Shown in pieces: positions 37,001-45,976 of a stretch of 64,000 bases of DNA. Origin of the DNA: Pyrenopolyporus hunteri (taxonomy: Eukaryota > Ascomycota > Sordariomycetes > Xylariales > Hypoxylaceae); assembly GCA_902806595.1 (NCBI GenBank), contig CADCXC010000010.1:558001-622000 (forward strand). The letters are read 5' to 3'. The translations under genes were made by a program, and so were the position numbers. The notes below the pieces were generated by a model. That model was given only the letters and a program-made list of their open reading frames with translations, did not search any database and was not told where the DNA came from. Each line of letters opens with the position of its first letter. The stretch's first letter is position 1.

Positions 37001-37646
37001 GTCGACCGATGGAGACGGTGAACGACTGACCCGTCAGATTTGGCGCCTGATCTTCGTCGGTTATTCTCCTTCACCGGGGCCTACGTACCGCTCACCTCGT
37101 CGTCATCGGGATTTTTTACATATCCGCCAGATTTTCTCCCCTTCATGACCACACTTTGTTCACGCCAGCTTCAACAAAAAAAAAATCCATCCTGTTCCTT
37201 TTGTGCCTATTGTTCAATAGCGAGGTCTATTGTTCATCCCCTTGGTCATATTGTTCTCGCCTTTCAACAAAGGATATAATCCGCGTATTTCTATTACTCA
37301 CTCAATCGACCTACCCTCTTCCAGTGCATCGCGTCATACTCATTCGTCCTTCCGCTCAAGTCACATACGAATTTGTGTTTGCTTCTCGCGCAAACCGCAC
37401 TAACTCACTCTATTTTTATTTTTCCTTCCCTCACATTCAGGAAAACCAAAGTTACCACGCAAAAATCACTGTTTCATTACCCAGGCAACGATAACTCTCG
37501 ATTACCAAAGCGCAGAGGCGCATATCGGATACCATTCTTAACCTCTTGAGGGCCGGCTCCTTCTACTTTTACACCCTCTCTCGCAGGCGAGACAATCAAG
37601 TCTACTTCAAACCCATTTCCCCGACGCAGTCCCAACTTACTACGAA
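34003..37646. other. intergenic, 3.6 kb, no gene seen
   Basis: Begins with an ATT-rich 3' UTR-like part (34025-34048). It contains a hairpin GGTGGGCCG / CGGCCCACC at 35045-35068, three to four GTCAGTGGGA units at 35511-35545, and AGGTACCT tracts near 36000 and 36175-36200. From about 37040 to 37640 the sequence is pyrimidine-rich and serves the gene at 37647. A 128-codon minus-strand frame (35521-35907) starts within the tandem units and has no recognised domain. Confidence 0.4.
35045..35068. repeat. 9-bp perfect hairpin GGTGGGCCG / CGGCCCACC
   Basis: Arms at 35045-35053 and 35060-35068 with a 6-base loop. The arm shares GGTGGGCC with the inverted repeat at 10466-10511, so it might mark the end of a related element; no second copy or target duplication was found. 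Confidence 0.55.
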
Positions 37647-38828
37647 ATGCCTTTTATCGGTATTTTGAAAGCGCTTTCGCTTTCGCTTCTCGCGGCCTCG
37701 TCCGCGGTTAACGCTCACTCCTGGGTCGAGCAGGTCCGTCGAATCGACTCTACTGGTGCCTTTACCGGCCCCGTGGGTTTTCCGATCGCATACGTGAATC
37801 GAACAACTCTCGGCTTCAACGACGAGATGGTCCAGAATAGAATTCTAGATACGAAGCCTAACCCGCCTATATGCAAGCCCAAGGCCAACGCCTACGCCAA
37901 TCTAAACCGACTCACCGCCGCTCCTGGAGACTACGTTGCCCTAGTCTATCAGGAGAATGGGCACGTCACCCAACCTAACATAACCCCGCGGCCCTACCGA
38001 GATGGCCTTGTGAGTGTCTACGGCACTCTTCAGCACGAGGACTCGGACGGAATCAACGATGTGCTCAACTCGTGGACTGCGGACGGTAAAGGCGGTAACG
38101 GCAAGGGCAAGCTGCTTGCGACCCACTACTACGACGACGGACAGTGCTATCAAAACGCGGGTGGGAACTTCGCTATCCCCATTTATGCCGAGCGTTACCG
38201 CAAGCACGGCCTAAAGGAGTTGTATTGCCAGACGGATTTCCAGCTTCCCTCGGATCTCCCTTCGGAAGGCACCTATACGGTCATGTGGGTTTGGGATTGG
38301 CCTCTCATCGTGTCCGATACCCAGAATGCCACCGAAATCTACACATCGTGCGCCGAGATCCAGCTGGAAGCTCCCAAGGCCGGTAAGAACGCCGAGGTCA
38401 AGTTCTCCGAGAGTAACCCAATAAACAACGCCGCCATCGCGTCTCAGCTTAACATGCAGTTCGAGGCTACGGGTTTAGGTATTGGGACTCACTCCCCTGC
38501 CGCACCGAGCGAGACAACAACTCAAAACCCAACCTCTAGCGCCCCTACAGACTCCACTACTTCGACTACAAAGAAACATAAGAGCGGAGTTAAGACTGTC
38601 ACTGTCACCGCAGAGCCTGAGATAACGACCCGGTGGAAGACTGTTACAGTTAGTGGTGCTGGAGGCGGCGAGCAGTTTGAGACACCGTCAATTCCCACTT
38701 CCGCTCTGACCCAGCAATCCTCCACTTCAGTAGCGAGTGCTGCGCCTACCTCTAACGTACCCGTCACATCTATCTCCAAGTTTCTGAAGGCTAGAGCGAC
38801 GGGACAAGCTCGACGAAATAGGAATTAG
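37647..38828 (+). CDS. secreted histidine-brace protein, LPMO-like
   Basis: Single exon, 393 aa. A signal peptide (residues 1-23, SLSLLAASSAVNA) ends just before His24 in the context NAHSW, so the mature chain would begin with histidine, as in copper lytic polysaccharide monooxygenases. A second candidate copper ligand is His106 in ENGHVTQP, a common LPMO context. Cys76, Cys171 and others could form disulfides, and residues about 215-230 hold TYTVMWVWDWPL, an aromatic strand typical of the fold. The catalytic-like part ends near 270. A Ser/Thr-rich linker and a basic tail (KARATGQARRNRN) follow, with no GPI-like hydrophobic end. It resembles a widely distributed fungal secreted family of uncertain activity (DUF7492-like). 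Substrate and oxidase activity are inference. Confidence 0.75.
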   Translation: MPFIGILKALSLSLLAASSAVNAHSWVEQVRRIDSTGAFTGPVGFPIAYVNRTTLGFNDEMVQNRILDTKPNPPICKPKANAYANLNRLTAAPGDYVALVYQENGHVTQPNITPRPYRDGLVSVYGTLQHEDSDGINDVLNSWTADGKGGNGKGKLLATHYYDDGQCYQNAGGNFAIPIYAERYRKHGLKELYCQTDFQLPSDLPSEGTYTVMWVWDWPLIVSDTQNATEIYTSCAEIQLEAPKAGKNAEVKFSESNPINNAAIASQLNMQFEATGLGIGTHSPAAPSETTTQNPTSSAPTDSTTSTTKKHKSGVKTVTVTAEPEITTRWKTVTVSGAGGGEQFETPSIPTSALTQQSSTSVASAAPTSNVPVTSISKFLKARATGQARRNRN

Positions 38829-39769
38829 GCATGAGGAAACAGGAACGGAGCCCTCGAAACTTGAGAGGATTTTTCTCTTCGTGATATCCGGTTCTTCGCA
38901 TACCCCAAAAGGGGCTTTCTTCGCTTGCACATATTTTCGATTCTTGATTTTCTGTTAATACTGCTACTTCATTTCGCGCCTGGCCGCATCTAACGACCGC
39001 AAACGAGAACACGACACGTCAGCATAGGACGGAAAGGGGTGGGGCGTCTCTCGTTACCAAGCATTACCAGGTGCTACGCGGAAAGGGAATTTGTACTATC
39101 AGTTCGCCGCATTGCGGAGGGGCATACTTAGGAGGGAACAGGGTCCCAGGTACTAGGCCTGACGACTACCCCTAAGATGCCAATTAGATTCTTTTACCCA
39201 GGTGGACAGGAAGGCGTTCTACGGATAAGGCATGGAACATCACCGGAAAGGTCTACACAAAATGCATGGATGCTGGGAATTGATCGCATTTTCATGGAAC
39301 AGGCGTCGTTTGCACATGGCTTTAGCTAGATATAATTCATTCTAACCACACTTCATTAAGTTATTTCGTCTTCACGGCTTTACTAGAACGTCATCGTAAC
39401 TTAATACGATTCTCGTCGTAGAGATTAATGTTCGTCGACTCTTCGCATAGCGATACCAGTGATTCGAATATCAAATGGAAAGCCTTGATATGATGTAATT
39501 TATATATCGTACCTGATCTATCGTATCTGTCTTAGATCTCGCAGGAAGCTGAATGCAGCCCTTCATGCAGGTCATTTCTTGGCAATGCGCCGTACCTGCA
39601 TATCAAATACCACTCGCTATATACCCGTACACCAGATACGGACCAATCACACTTGCCCACGCCCTACCTAGTAAATCCTTCCTCGCCACATGGCCCTATC
39701 TATCCCACGCCTCCCAAGGGCGCGGGATATCGTTATCCTCATCATCATCGTCATCGCCGTTACCGTCCT
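38829..39769. other. convergent intergenic region, no gene seen
   Basis: Between the 3' ends of the LPMO-like gene and the PEBP gene. The plus-strand frames at 39553-40064 run antisense to the PEBP exons and lack family features. The one with a hydrophobic start (39690-40064) is largely the reverse of exon 2. Confidence 0.4.
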
Positions 39770-40469
39770 TCACGCAGCCCAGCCGTCCGCAGCGCACGTC
39801 ATCCAGTTGACGCCCACGAGCCGCAGCCCATGCCTGCCCGCGAACTCCGCGGGCCGGAACGACCGCCTCTGCACGAATTCCTCGCCGCCCACGTCCTCTT
39901 TCGTCAGCGCCAGGCCTCGCGGCTCCCGGTACAGGAGGAAGAGGTACCGGTGCGGCTTCGAGCTATACGGGTGGAGTGAATGCGTAGTTAGCGCACCAGG
40001 CAGGCTAGGGAAGAAAATAGACGGATGGGTAGATGAACGAAGAGGCGGGTTAAAAGGAGAATAAGGAGAAGGGTACACACTCTTCTTTAGGTCCCGGACC
40101 AAGGTACTCCGTCAGCGTCCGCCCCCCTTCCGCCCCCTCCGGCTTCAGCCCGCTGACCACGTAGTGCCGCCAGAAAGCGTACTTGGGGTCGTCCGGGGTC
40201 GGCGCGTCGGGGTCGGTCAGGATAAAGAGATACGATGCATCCGCCGGCACGTTGGCGCCCGTCTCCGGACCGAAGGGGATGCGTGGTGCCTGCGCGCACT
40301 CGCTCGCGCGGAAGAAGGTCCCTAGCTCCGCAGCTTTATCCCCGAATGAGATGTCTAGCTTTGTCGTCGGCGCGAAGTTTGCCGGAATGAGGACGCTGGC
40401 GGGACCCGGGACTAGGTTCGCGGAGGAGAGGGACGCGGCGAGAGAGCTGGCGTGGTCGCTTAGGGACAT
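39770..40469 (-). CDS. PEBP-family protein (phosphatidylethanolamine-binding / Tfs1-like)
   Basis: Two exons, 40081-40469 and 39770-39962 (194 codons, 193 aa), joined over a 118-nt GT-AG intron in phase 2. The family comprises anion-pocket proteins that bind phospholipids or inhibit proteases and kinases; yeast Tfs1 inhibits carboxypeptidase Y and Ras-GAP. Conserved blocks are LFILTDPDAPTPDDPKYAFW (ligand-pocket DPDAP motif), HYVVSGL, LTEYLGPGP and, after the splice, PHRYLFLLYREP, then FAGRHGLRLVGVNWM. There is no signal peptide. The MSLSDHAS start at 40469 is preferred to an upstream ATG at 40514 because it fits the family N-terminus. Confidence 0.88.
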
Positions 40470-41263
40470 GGTGGGTTCTTTACGGTAAAGTGGGTTGGTT
40501 AGGTAGGTATTCAAGGGTAAGATTCCATGGAGGTGATGGCGGCCGAGATAATTATGGAAGACCGCACGGGAGCTTTTGAAGCGAGGAAGGTGGCGGTCCC
40601 GGTGCCTGGTATAGCGATTACCCCGTGTACAACTCCGCTCCGGCTCCGCTAGTGAGGACGGAAGAACGTTTAGTGGTGGAATAAATATGATCTATGCTTG
40701 GCGGATTGTCAGCATGGTCATACCTATCTACCTACCCAGTATAGTATAGCGTGTGCAGTTGTGCTCGTATATGTAAGATCCTCATTGTAAGCCCAATTCG
40801 CTGGTTGTATGGATGCTCTATGTGGACATAGGTGATATTTCAAAGAAGAAATAGAAGCATTGGGTTGTTGATAGAGCCGTGTCAACCGGACCTAGATAGT
40901 GTTTTGACTTGGGTCATTTTATGAATGCTGGATACGGTCTATGGGGGGAACGTATCGAATCACGAAGGATCGATTCTAATAAGGCAACACGCTACCAAAG
41001 ACGGGCGAGTTCGTGGATTCCACCTATGCTTGGGAGTCCGGATGAAGTTTGGCCTAAGGATTGTTATAAGTATGAATTATGTATTAGGTGAGGCTACTCT
41101 CTTGCTGTCGTAACCCATACGCTAGAGCAGCGCCTTCTCGTCGGAAGGTCAAGTAAAACCTCGCTATGGATAAATTCGAGCTACTAATCTTGATGAAACT
41201 CTTTCGGCCTGCGACTCGGCTAGTAGGGGATGGTTGATGTTGAGTATCTCCATGCCGCAAAAC
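40470..41263. other. intergenic, no gene seen
   Basis: Upstream of the PEBP gene and downstream of the PIG-P gene. Only frames of about 60 codons. A short AGGTAGGTA run lies at 40501-40509 next to the PEBP start. Confidence 0.4.
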
Positions 41264-41986
41264 TCAACGGCTTTCGAATCCGGTTTCATCATCAGAATCA
41301 ACTAAATCACCGTACAGGACTTCACACACGCCAGCGAGGGGTACGTCCATAACAGCATCTGTACCCTCGCTCCATATATGCTTCCAGTCAAGTTGCTTAG
41401 CCCTCTCCTCGGTGATAGGCTTCCTAGGTTCGCCAAGCCGTATCCTCCCCTTGCTGTCAATGGTAGCGATCTTAGCGGCCTCATCGACGATGGTCTCCAG
41501 CGAAGTCATGGGGAGAGTCAGGATCTCCGTGTTATAGGCCGCAAGTGCAATGTAGATGTAGACGATGAGCATGACCAGAAATGAAGGGACGGCCAGAGCC
41601 CACCATCGGTTAGGGTAGTAGTAGATGCCCAAGGCGTGGAGGAAGGGAGAGGGCAAGTATGCCCAGAGTAGGTACATAAGAAATACCAAGGACGAGAAGA
41701 GATATAGAACGAAGCCGTAATACTCGTACGTGGGTACTTTGGGGGATGCGCGAGGCACCGGCTCAAGCTCGTCGTCCGAGGCGTCCGGTGTGGTAGGGCG
41801 CGAGGGACGGAGTAGCGATGTCAGGGATGGAGAAGGGGGTAGAGGTGTTGGAGGCCTCCCGTAGAATGGAGGAGCAAAGTAGTTCTGCTGCAACGGAGGA
41901 GGAGGTAAGGGTTCGTCTTCACCAGAAGACGATGCTTCAGACTGGTTATCTGAGATGAAGTCTTCCTCGTCCGAGATGAGCGACAT
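41264..41986 (-). CDS. gpi19: GPI-GlcNAc transferase subunit P (PIG-P/Gpi19)
   Basis: Single exon, 240 aa. PIG-P is a membrane subunit of the ER complex that adds GlcNAc to phosphatidylinositol, the first step of GPI-anchor synthesis. After an acidic and Pro-rich cytosolic N-terminus (1-85) come the diagnostic PTYEYYGFVLYLFSSLVFLM (first transmembrane segment), YYPNRWWALAVPSFLVMLIV (second), then LAAYNTEILTLPMTSLETIV. The C-terminal domain (SEGTDAVMDVPLAGVCEVLY) is the usual membrane-proximal tail. The protein is longer than yeast Gpi19 because of the N-terminal extension, as is usual in filamentous fungi. It is divergent from the Arp4 gene, 494 bp apart. Confidence 0.92.
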   Translation of the reverse strand: MSLISDEEDFISDNQSEASSSGEDEPLPPPPLQQNYFAPPFYGRPPTPLPPSPSLTSLLRPSRPTTPDASDDELEPVPRASPKVPTYEYYGFVLYLFSSLVFLMYLLWAYLPSPFLHALGIYYYPNRWWALAVPSFLVMLIVYIYIALAAYNTEILTLPMTSLETIVDEAAKIATIDSKGRIRLGEPRKPITEERAKQLDWKHIWSEGTDAVMDVPLAGVCEVLYGDLVDSDDETGFESR

Positions 41987-42480
41987 CTTGGCTCACGTAT
42001 CGTTTAACTCGTCCAATATGGCCAGATCTAACACCTGCTGTCGACTCAACATCCAATAAATGTTATGAATACCGCACGTTCTCTGTTGCTCTCACTCTCG
42101 TTTATGATGCGTTGTGATCGTAGGTTATGTTTCGTATGCTCAGAGAATCTGTAGAGTACGTACCCCCATTTGAACGCGCACACGCGCATACAGGTACATA
42201 AGTACCTGGTACCTACGCTTAGCTTGGCATGTACATGTAGCTTAGCGTCTGAGTACCTCGACTAGCCTAGATCGAGGTAGGCAGGCAGGCAGGTACCTCC
42301 TCCGTAGGGAGTGGGCAGGTACCTGTCCACCAGCCACAGGCGCGACTTTGGCGGGCTCGATTTTAAGCTTCAACCTTTCGACGCGACCAAAGCCGAAATT
42401 CCACGCCGTCCCTCCTCCACTCAATTTCCCGCTTCCAACTCCCGTCGCAGGGCCACTCGATCCCATAAACCTACGCCATC
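41987..42480. promoter_or_regulatory. divergent intergenic region gpi19 / arp4
   Basis: 494 bp between two divergent starts. It carries AGGTACAT, AGTACCTGGTACCT, GCAGGCAGGCAGGTACCT and GGCAGGTACCTG elements (42190-42330), the densest set of this palindrome near any gene in the window. Confidence 0.5.
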
Positions 42481-43960
42481 ATGTCTGCTCAACAGCCGCT
42501 CCCAAACACCCAACAGCCACTTGATGTCTATGGTGGAGGTTTGTGCATCAGCCTCGTCCTTTCTAGCTCCGGTTGTCCCTATACTAACTAACATTCGCCC
42601 GCCAGACGAGGTATCGGCAATTGTTCTTGACGCTGGCTACTGTCACACGCGGGCGGGCTTCGCCGGTGAAGATGTCCCCAAGTCAGTAATCCCCTCATTC
42701 TACGGCAGCGTGAAGTCGGGCGATGGCGAATCGGCTACGTACCGTGAAGTTTTCGGCGACGAGTGCCTGATCCCCCGCGCCAACCTCGAGATCAAGAACT
42801 ACATGTCGCGCAGCGAGAGCGTCGTAGAGGATTGGGATGCGGCAACAAAGCTTTGGGAGCACGTCATCATCAAACGCCTGCAGCCGGACAAGCCAACGCC
42901 TCCTAGCAAGAATGGGCTGAATGACCCTGTTGAGGACGGGGAGGGCGACGTCGCTATGGAAGATGCGGAGGATCAAGAGAAGCCCTTAGCTGAGAACCCT
43001 GTGTTGATGACGGAGGCGCCCTGGAACTCCGGGAAAGCGCGGGAGAAGGCTATCGAAATCGCCATGGAGAACTGGGGCTGCCCAGCATTCTGGCTGTCGC
43101 GAACACCCGTGTGCGCTGCATTTGCCGCCGGCAAAGCCTCAGCCCTAGTTATCGATGTCGGCGGTGCGAACACGAGCGTCACAGCTATCCACGACGGTAT
43201 GATCCTAAAACGCTCGATCCAAAAGTCGCCAGTCGGGGGATTATGGCTCTCGCAGCAAATCAGAACCATGTGGGAAAACAACGATCCCAAAATAGACGTC
43301 ATCCCGTCTTTCATGATCGAAAACAAGACTCCCGTTGACGCAGGCGCCCCGGCGCAGGCAAAATTGCGACAATTTCCCTTCGAGGTCCACCCGTCATTCC
43401 GTAGCTACGAGGAGGAGCGCCTCCTGACCGAGTTCAAGGAATCCGTCGTCGAAGTGTGGCGAGGCCCCGGCAGATACACGAACCCTGGAAACGAGGATCT
43501 GGTTAAGTCACAGCCCGGTCGCGTGTTCGAGATGCCGAACGGCTCAAATCAGATGTGGCGAGAGCAGCGATTTAGAGTTTCTGAAGGCATGTGGGACGAG
43601 ACGGCGGCATTGCCGACTGCGGACGGTGTCACTAAAGCCCAGACGATACCAGAACTGATCAAGGCTGCTATTAATGCCGTGGACGTTGATCTACGACCTA
43701 ACCTCCTGGGAAATATCGTCGTGACGGGAGGCACAAGCTTGCTGAACGGGTTCAATGATCGTCTAAATAACGAGCTGATGGCAATGTATCCCGGAATGAA
43801 GATCAAGCTACACGCCGCCGGTCTGACCACCGAAAGACGCTTCGGCGCCTGGATAGGAGGGAGCATCCTGGCGAGTCTGGGTACATTCCACCAGATGTGG
43901 ATCTCACGCAAGGAGTACGAGGAGAACGGCGCAGGAATCGTCGAGAAGCGATGCAAGTAG
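42481..43960 (+). CDS. arp4: actin-related protein 4 (Arp4)
   Basis: Two exons, 42481-42538 and 42606-43960 (471 codons, 470 aa), with a 67-nt GT-AG intron. Arp4 is a nuclear actin-related subunit shared by NuA4, SWR1 and INO80 and takes part in histone acetylation and remodelling. Splicing creates the characteristic start LDVYGGDEVSAIVLDAGYCH. Actin-fold motifs are TRAGFAGEDVPKSVIPSFYG (phosphate loop 1), ALVIDVGGANTSVTAIHDG (phosphate loop 2), NIVVTGGTSLLNGFNDRL and FGAWIGGSILASLGTF (adenosine and C-terminal motifs). The insert with acidic EDGEGDVAMEDAEDQ at about 170 is an Arp4 feature. An unspliced in-frame upstream ATG at 42311 exists but bypasses the conserved first exon, so 42481 is preferred. 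Confidence 0.92.
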
Positions 43961-44351
43961 TGGTTTCCGCTTTACTGTTACCGTCCCCGAATCCATTGCA
44001 AGTTCACGATGATCGGGCCGGATAGTATCCATCTATCTATCTATCCATGTGTCTAGGGCGTCCGGAGTTCGTAGACAGCCAGGCAGGAATGCTAGTAGGC
44101 TTAGGCTTAATATTTCTAGAGGGACAAACAAAACCAGGAGCCATGGAATAGCTATTCGCTAAATAAGTAAAATAAAATAAGTCTCGCCCATGTAAGATTT
44201 TGTTTACCAAGTTTAGATAAGTACCCAAGGGGGCCAGGCTAATATTTTGGCTAAATTTTGGCATTTAAATCATTCGTAACCCGCTTTCTTCCCCTCCCCT
44301 TTTTTTGTTGGTTCCCTCGCCTTCCTTTTCCCCTTAACAATTTAAACCCCT
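43961..44351. other. convergent intergenic region arp4 / PLP enzyme
   Basis: 390 bp between two 3' ends, with a CTAT run (44031-44045) and AT-rich 3' UTR-like sequence (44160-44225). No gene. Confidence 0.5.
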
Positions 44352-45976
44352 TCACCAGCCATTCCACCTCACCCAAACATCCACAATCTCATCCTCACGC
44401 CCCGTATTCCTCGAGTCGACCACCAAATAGTAAGCGTGTCCAGCCCCCGTAATGCACGAATGATTCGGCCAGACACGCACGCGCTGGCCAACCTTCAGCG
44501 GCGCCTCGTCCTCCTTGCGGCCCACCCACCGCAGCACCCCGTGCTCCTGGCTGATGCCCGCGACCTGCCAGCCCCCGTGGACGGCGGGGAAGTCCGGGCC
44601 GGGCGCCGGCTGCGCGCCGCTCAGCTCTCCCCACGGCATCACGTAACCCCACGCCGAGTAGTGCTGCCCCGGCGACGGCCCCAGGTCCTGGCACGGCTCC
44701 CGCCCGAGCGCCAGGCTGCCCGCGTTGATGAGCGCCTCGGACGCGCCCCCGGGCCCTCGCGACGCGTACGTCGACGCGACTTCCGCCAGCACGCTGATCC
44801 CGATCATGCTGCTGTTGAGCAGCGACGAGTCCCGCGCGTGCGCGGCCAGCTGCTGCATGTCGAGCGTCGGGTACACGCCCGCGTGCACTTCGAGCGCGAA
44901 GCCCGAGGTTTTCAGCGTCTTGAAGAGCTGCTTGAGGTGCGATGTTGGGACGGTGGTTAGGATGTCGGCGCCGTTGCCGTTAGTACCGTTAGTAGCGTCG
45001 CTGCCGTTCGTGCTGCCGTTCGTGGCGGAGGCCAGGTCGGGGTGTTGGATCGTGGTGGCCGTAGGGGTGGCTCCGACGGAGAGCACAAGTGGGTCCTTGC
45101 CGGGACCTCGCTTGTCGCGGACGATCTCCGCGGCCTGCTTCAGGGCCTCGAATTCGCGGCTCAGGATCTTCATGGCCTCCCAGTCCTTGCGGGTTGCGTA
45201 GGAGTGGCCGGCGTGGCTGTACAGGCCTAGGAGGACGGAGGACCCGGCCGTCTCCGAGGCGATGAGGGCGTCCGCTAGCTTGCTACACTCGGGAGTGCCC
45301 GGGATAACGCCCGCGCGGTTGCTGCCGACGTTGACCTTGAAGAAGACGAGCGGCGGGTTGCCGCCGGACTTAGAGGTCAGGGCCGCGAGGTACGGCACTT
45401 GATCCGGGTGGTCAATCATGACCGTTAGTGCGCCCGGGCCGAGCTGGGCCGAGACCTGGGCTAGTCGGTCGAGGCATGATGAGTAGAGAGGGAAAGAGTA
45501 GAGCACCTATGTGGGTCGTGAGAGTTAGAGGAGAGAGGGCATGGGTCTAGCCTAGCTGGTTTAAGGGAGTGAGATCTGCTCACGTTAACCTGCCGTCCTT
45601 TCCCCTGATACTCCTTCAGCAAGGGGACAACCTTCTCGGCCTCGATTACCGTAGAGACCACGATATTCACTGGAGATGAGCTCTTATCTCCGACTTGTAG
45701 TCTCGTCAGCTCCTCCGTCTGGAATTTTGAGCCAAGTCAGTCCATCTGTCGCCGGAGTGAGGACATCCCTAAATTGTATTAAGGTATAGGACGTGCCTTA
45801 TGCGTTTTGATATGCGCCCGCCAGCTGAGTTGCAGTCGCTCAGCCGCCTGGATCATCAGATTGCAGTTCGCCTCAACCTTAGCCACATCGAGTACGGCAG
45901 ACGGTGTACCGACTTGGTGAAGGGTTTTGCCCACGAATTGGGTGCGGAGGAGGTCCTTGGATACTTGTACCGCCAT
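44352..45976 (-). CDS. D-serine dehydratase / D-threonine aldolase family PLP enzyme
   Basis: Three exons, 45797-45976, 45584-45718 and 44352-45506 (490 codons, 489 aa). Fold-type III PLP enzymes of this family use a divalent metal to cleave D-threonine or deaminate D-serine (eukaryotic DSD1). The PLP-lysine motif HIKTHK ends exon 1, and joining to TEELTRLQVG restores the family sequence. That join needs a GC donor (AAG|GC), a GC-AG intron. Intron 2 is ordinary GT-AG. Later motifs are FFKVNVGSNRAG, LYSHAGHSY, the metal site H-x-C in VWPNHSC (near residue 460) and HAYYLVVD. Residues about 265-285 are a Thr/Asn/Gly low-complexity insert. The Zn motif is typical of D-serine dehydratase, but substrate cannot be fixed by sequence. 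Confidence 0.88.

Noticed and set aside
39690..40064. Plus-strand ORF with a signal-peptide-like start
   Set aside because: Overlaps the PEBP exon 2 and intron in antisense; the PEBP reading frame has clear family motifs and a supported splice.
42311..42480. Upstream in-frame ATG extending the Arp4 ORF
   Set aside because: It would read through the intron and skip the conserved first exon ending in VYGGD; the spliced model fits the family.
44395..44960. Arg/Ala/Gly-rich ORFs on both strands
   Set aside because: GC-rich shadow frames of the D-serine dehydratase-like exon 3.
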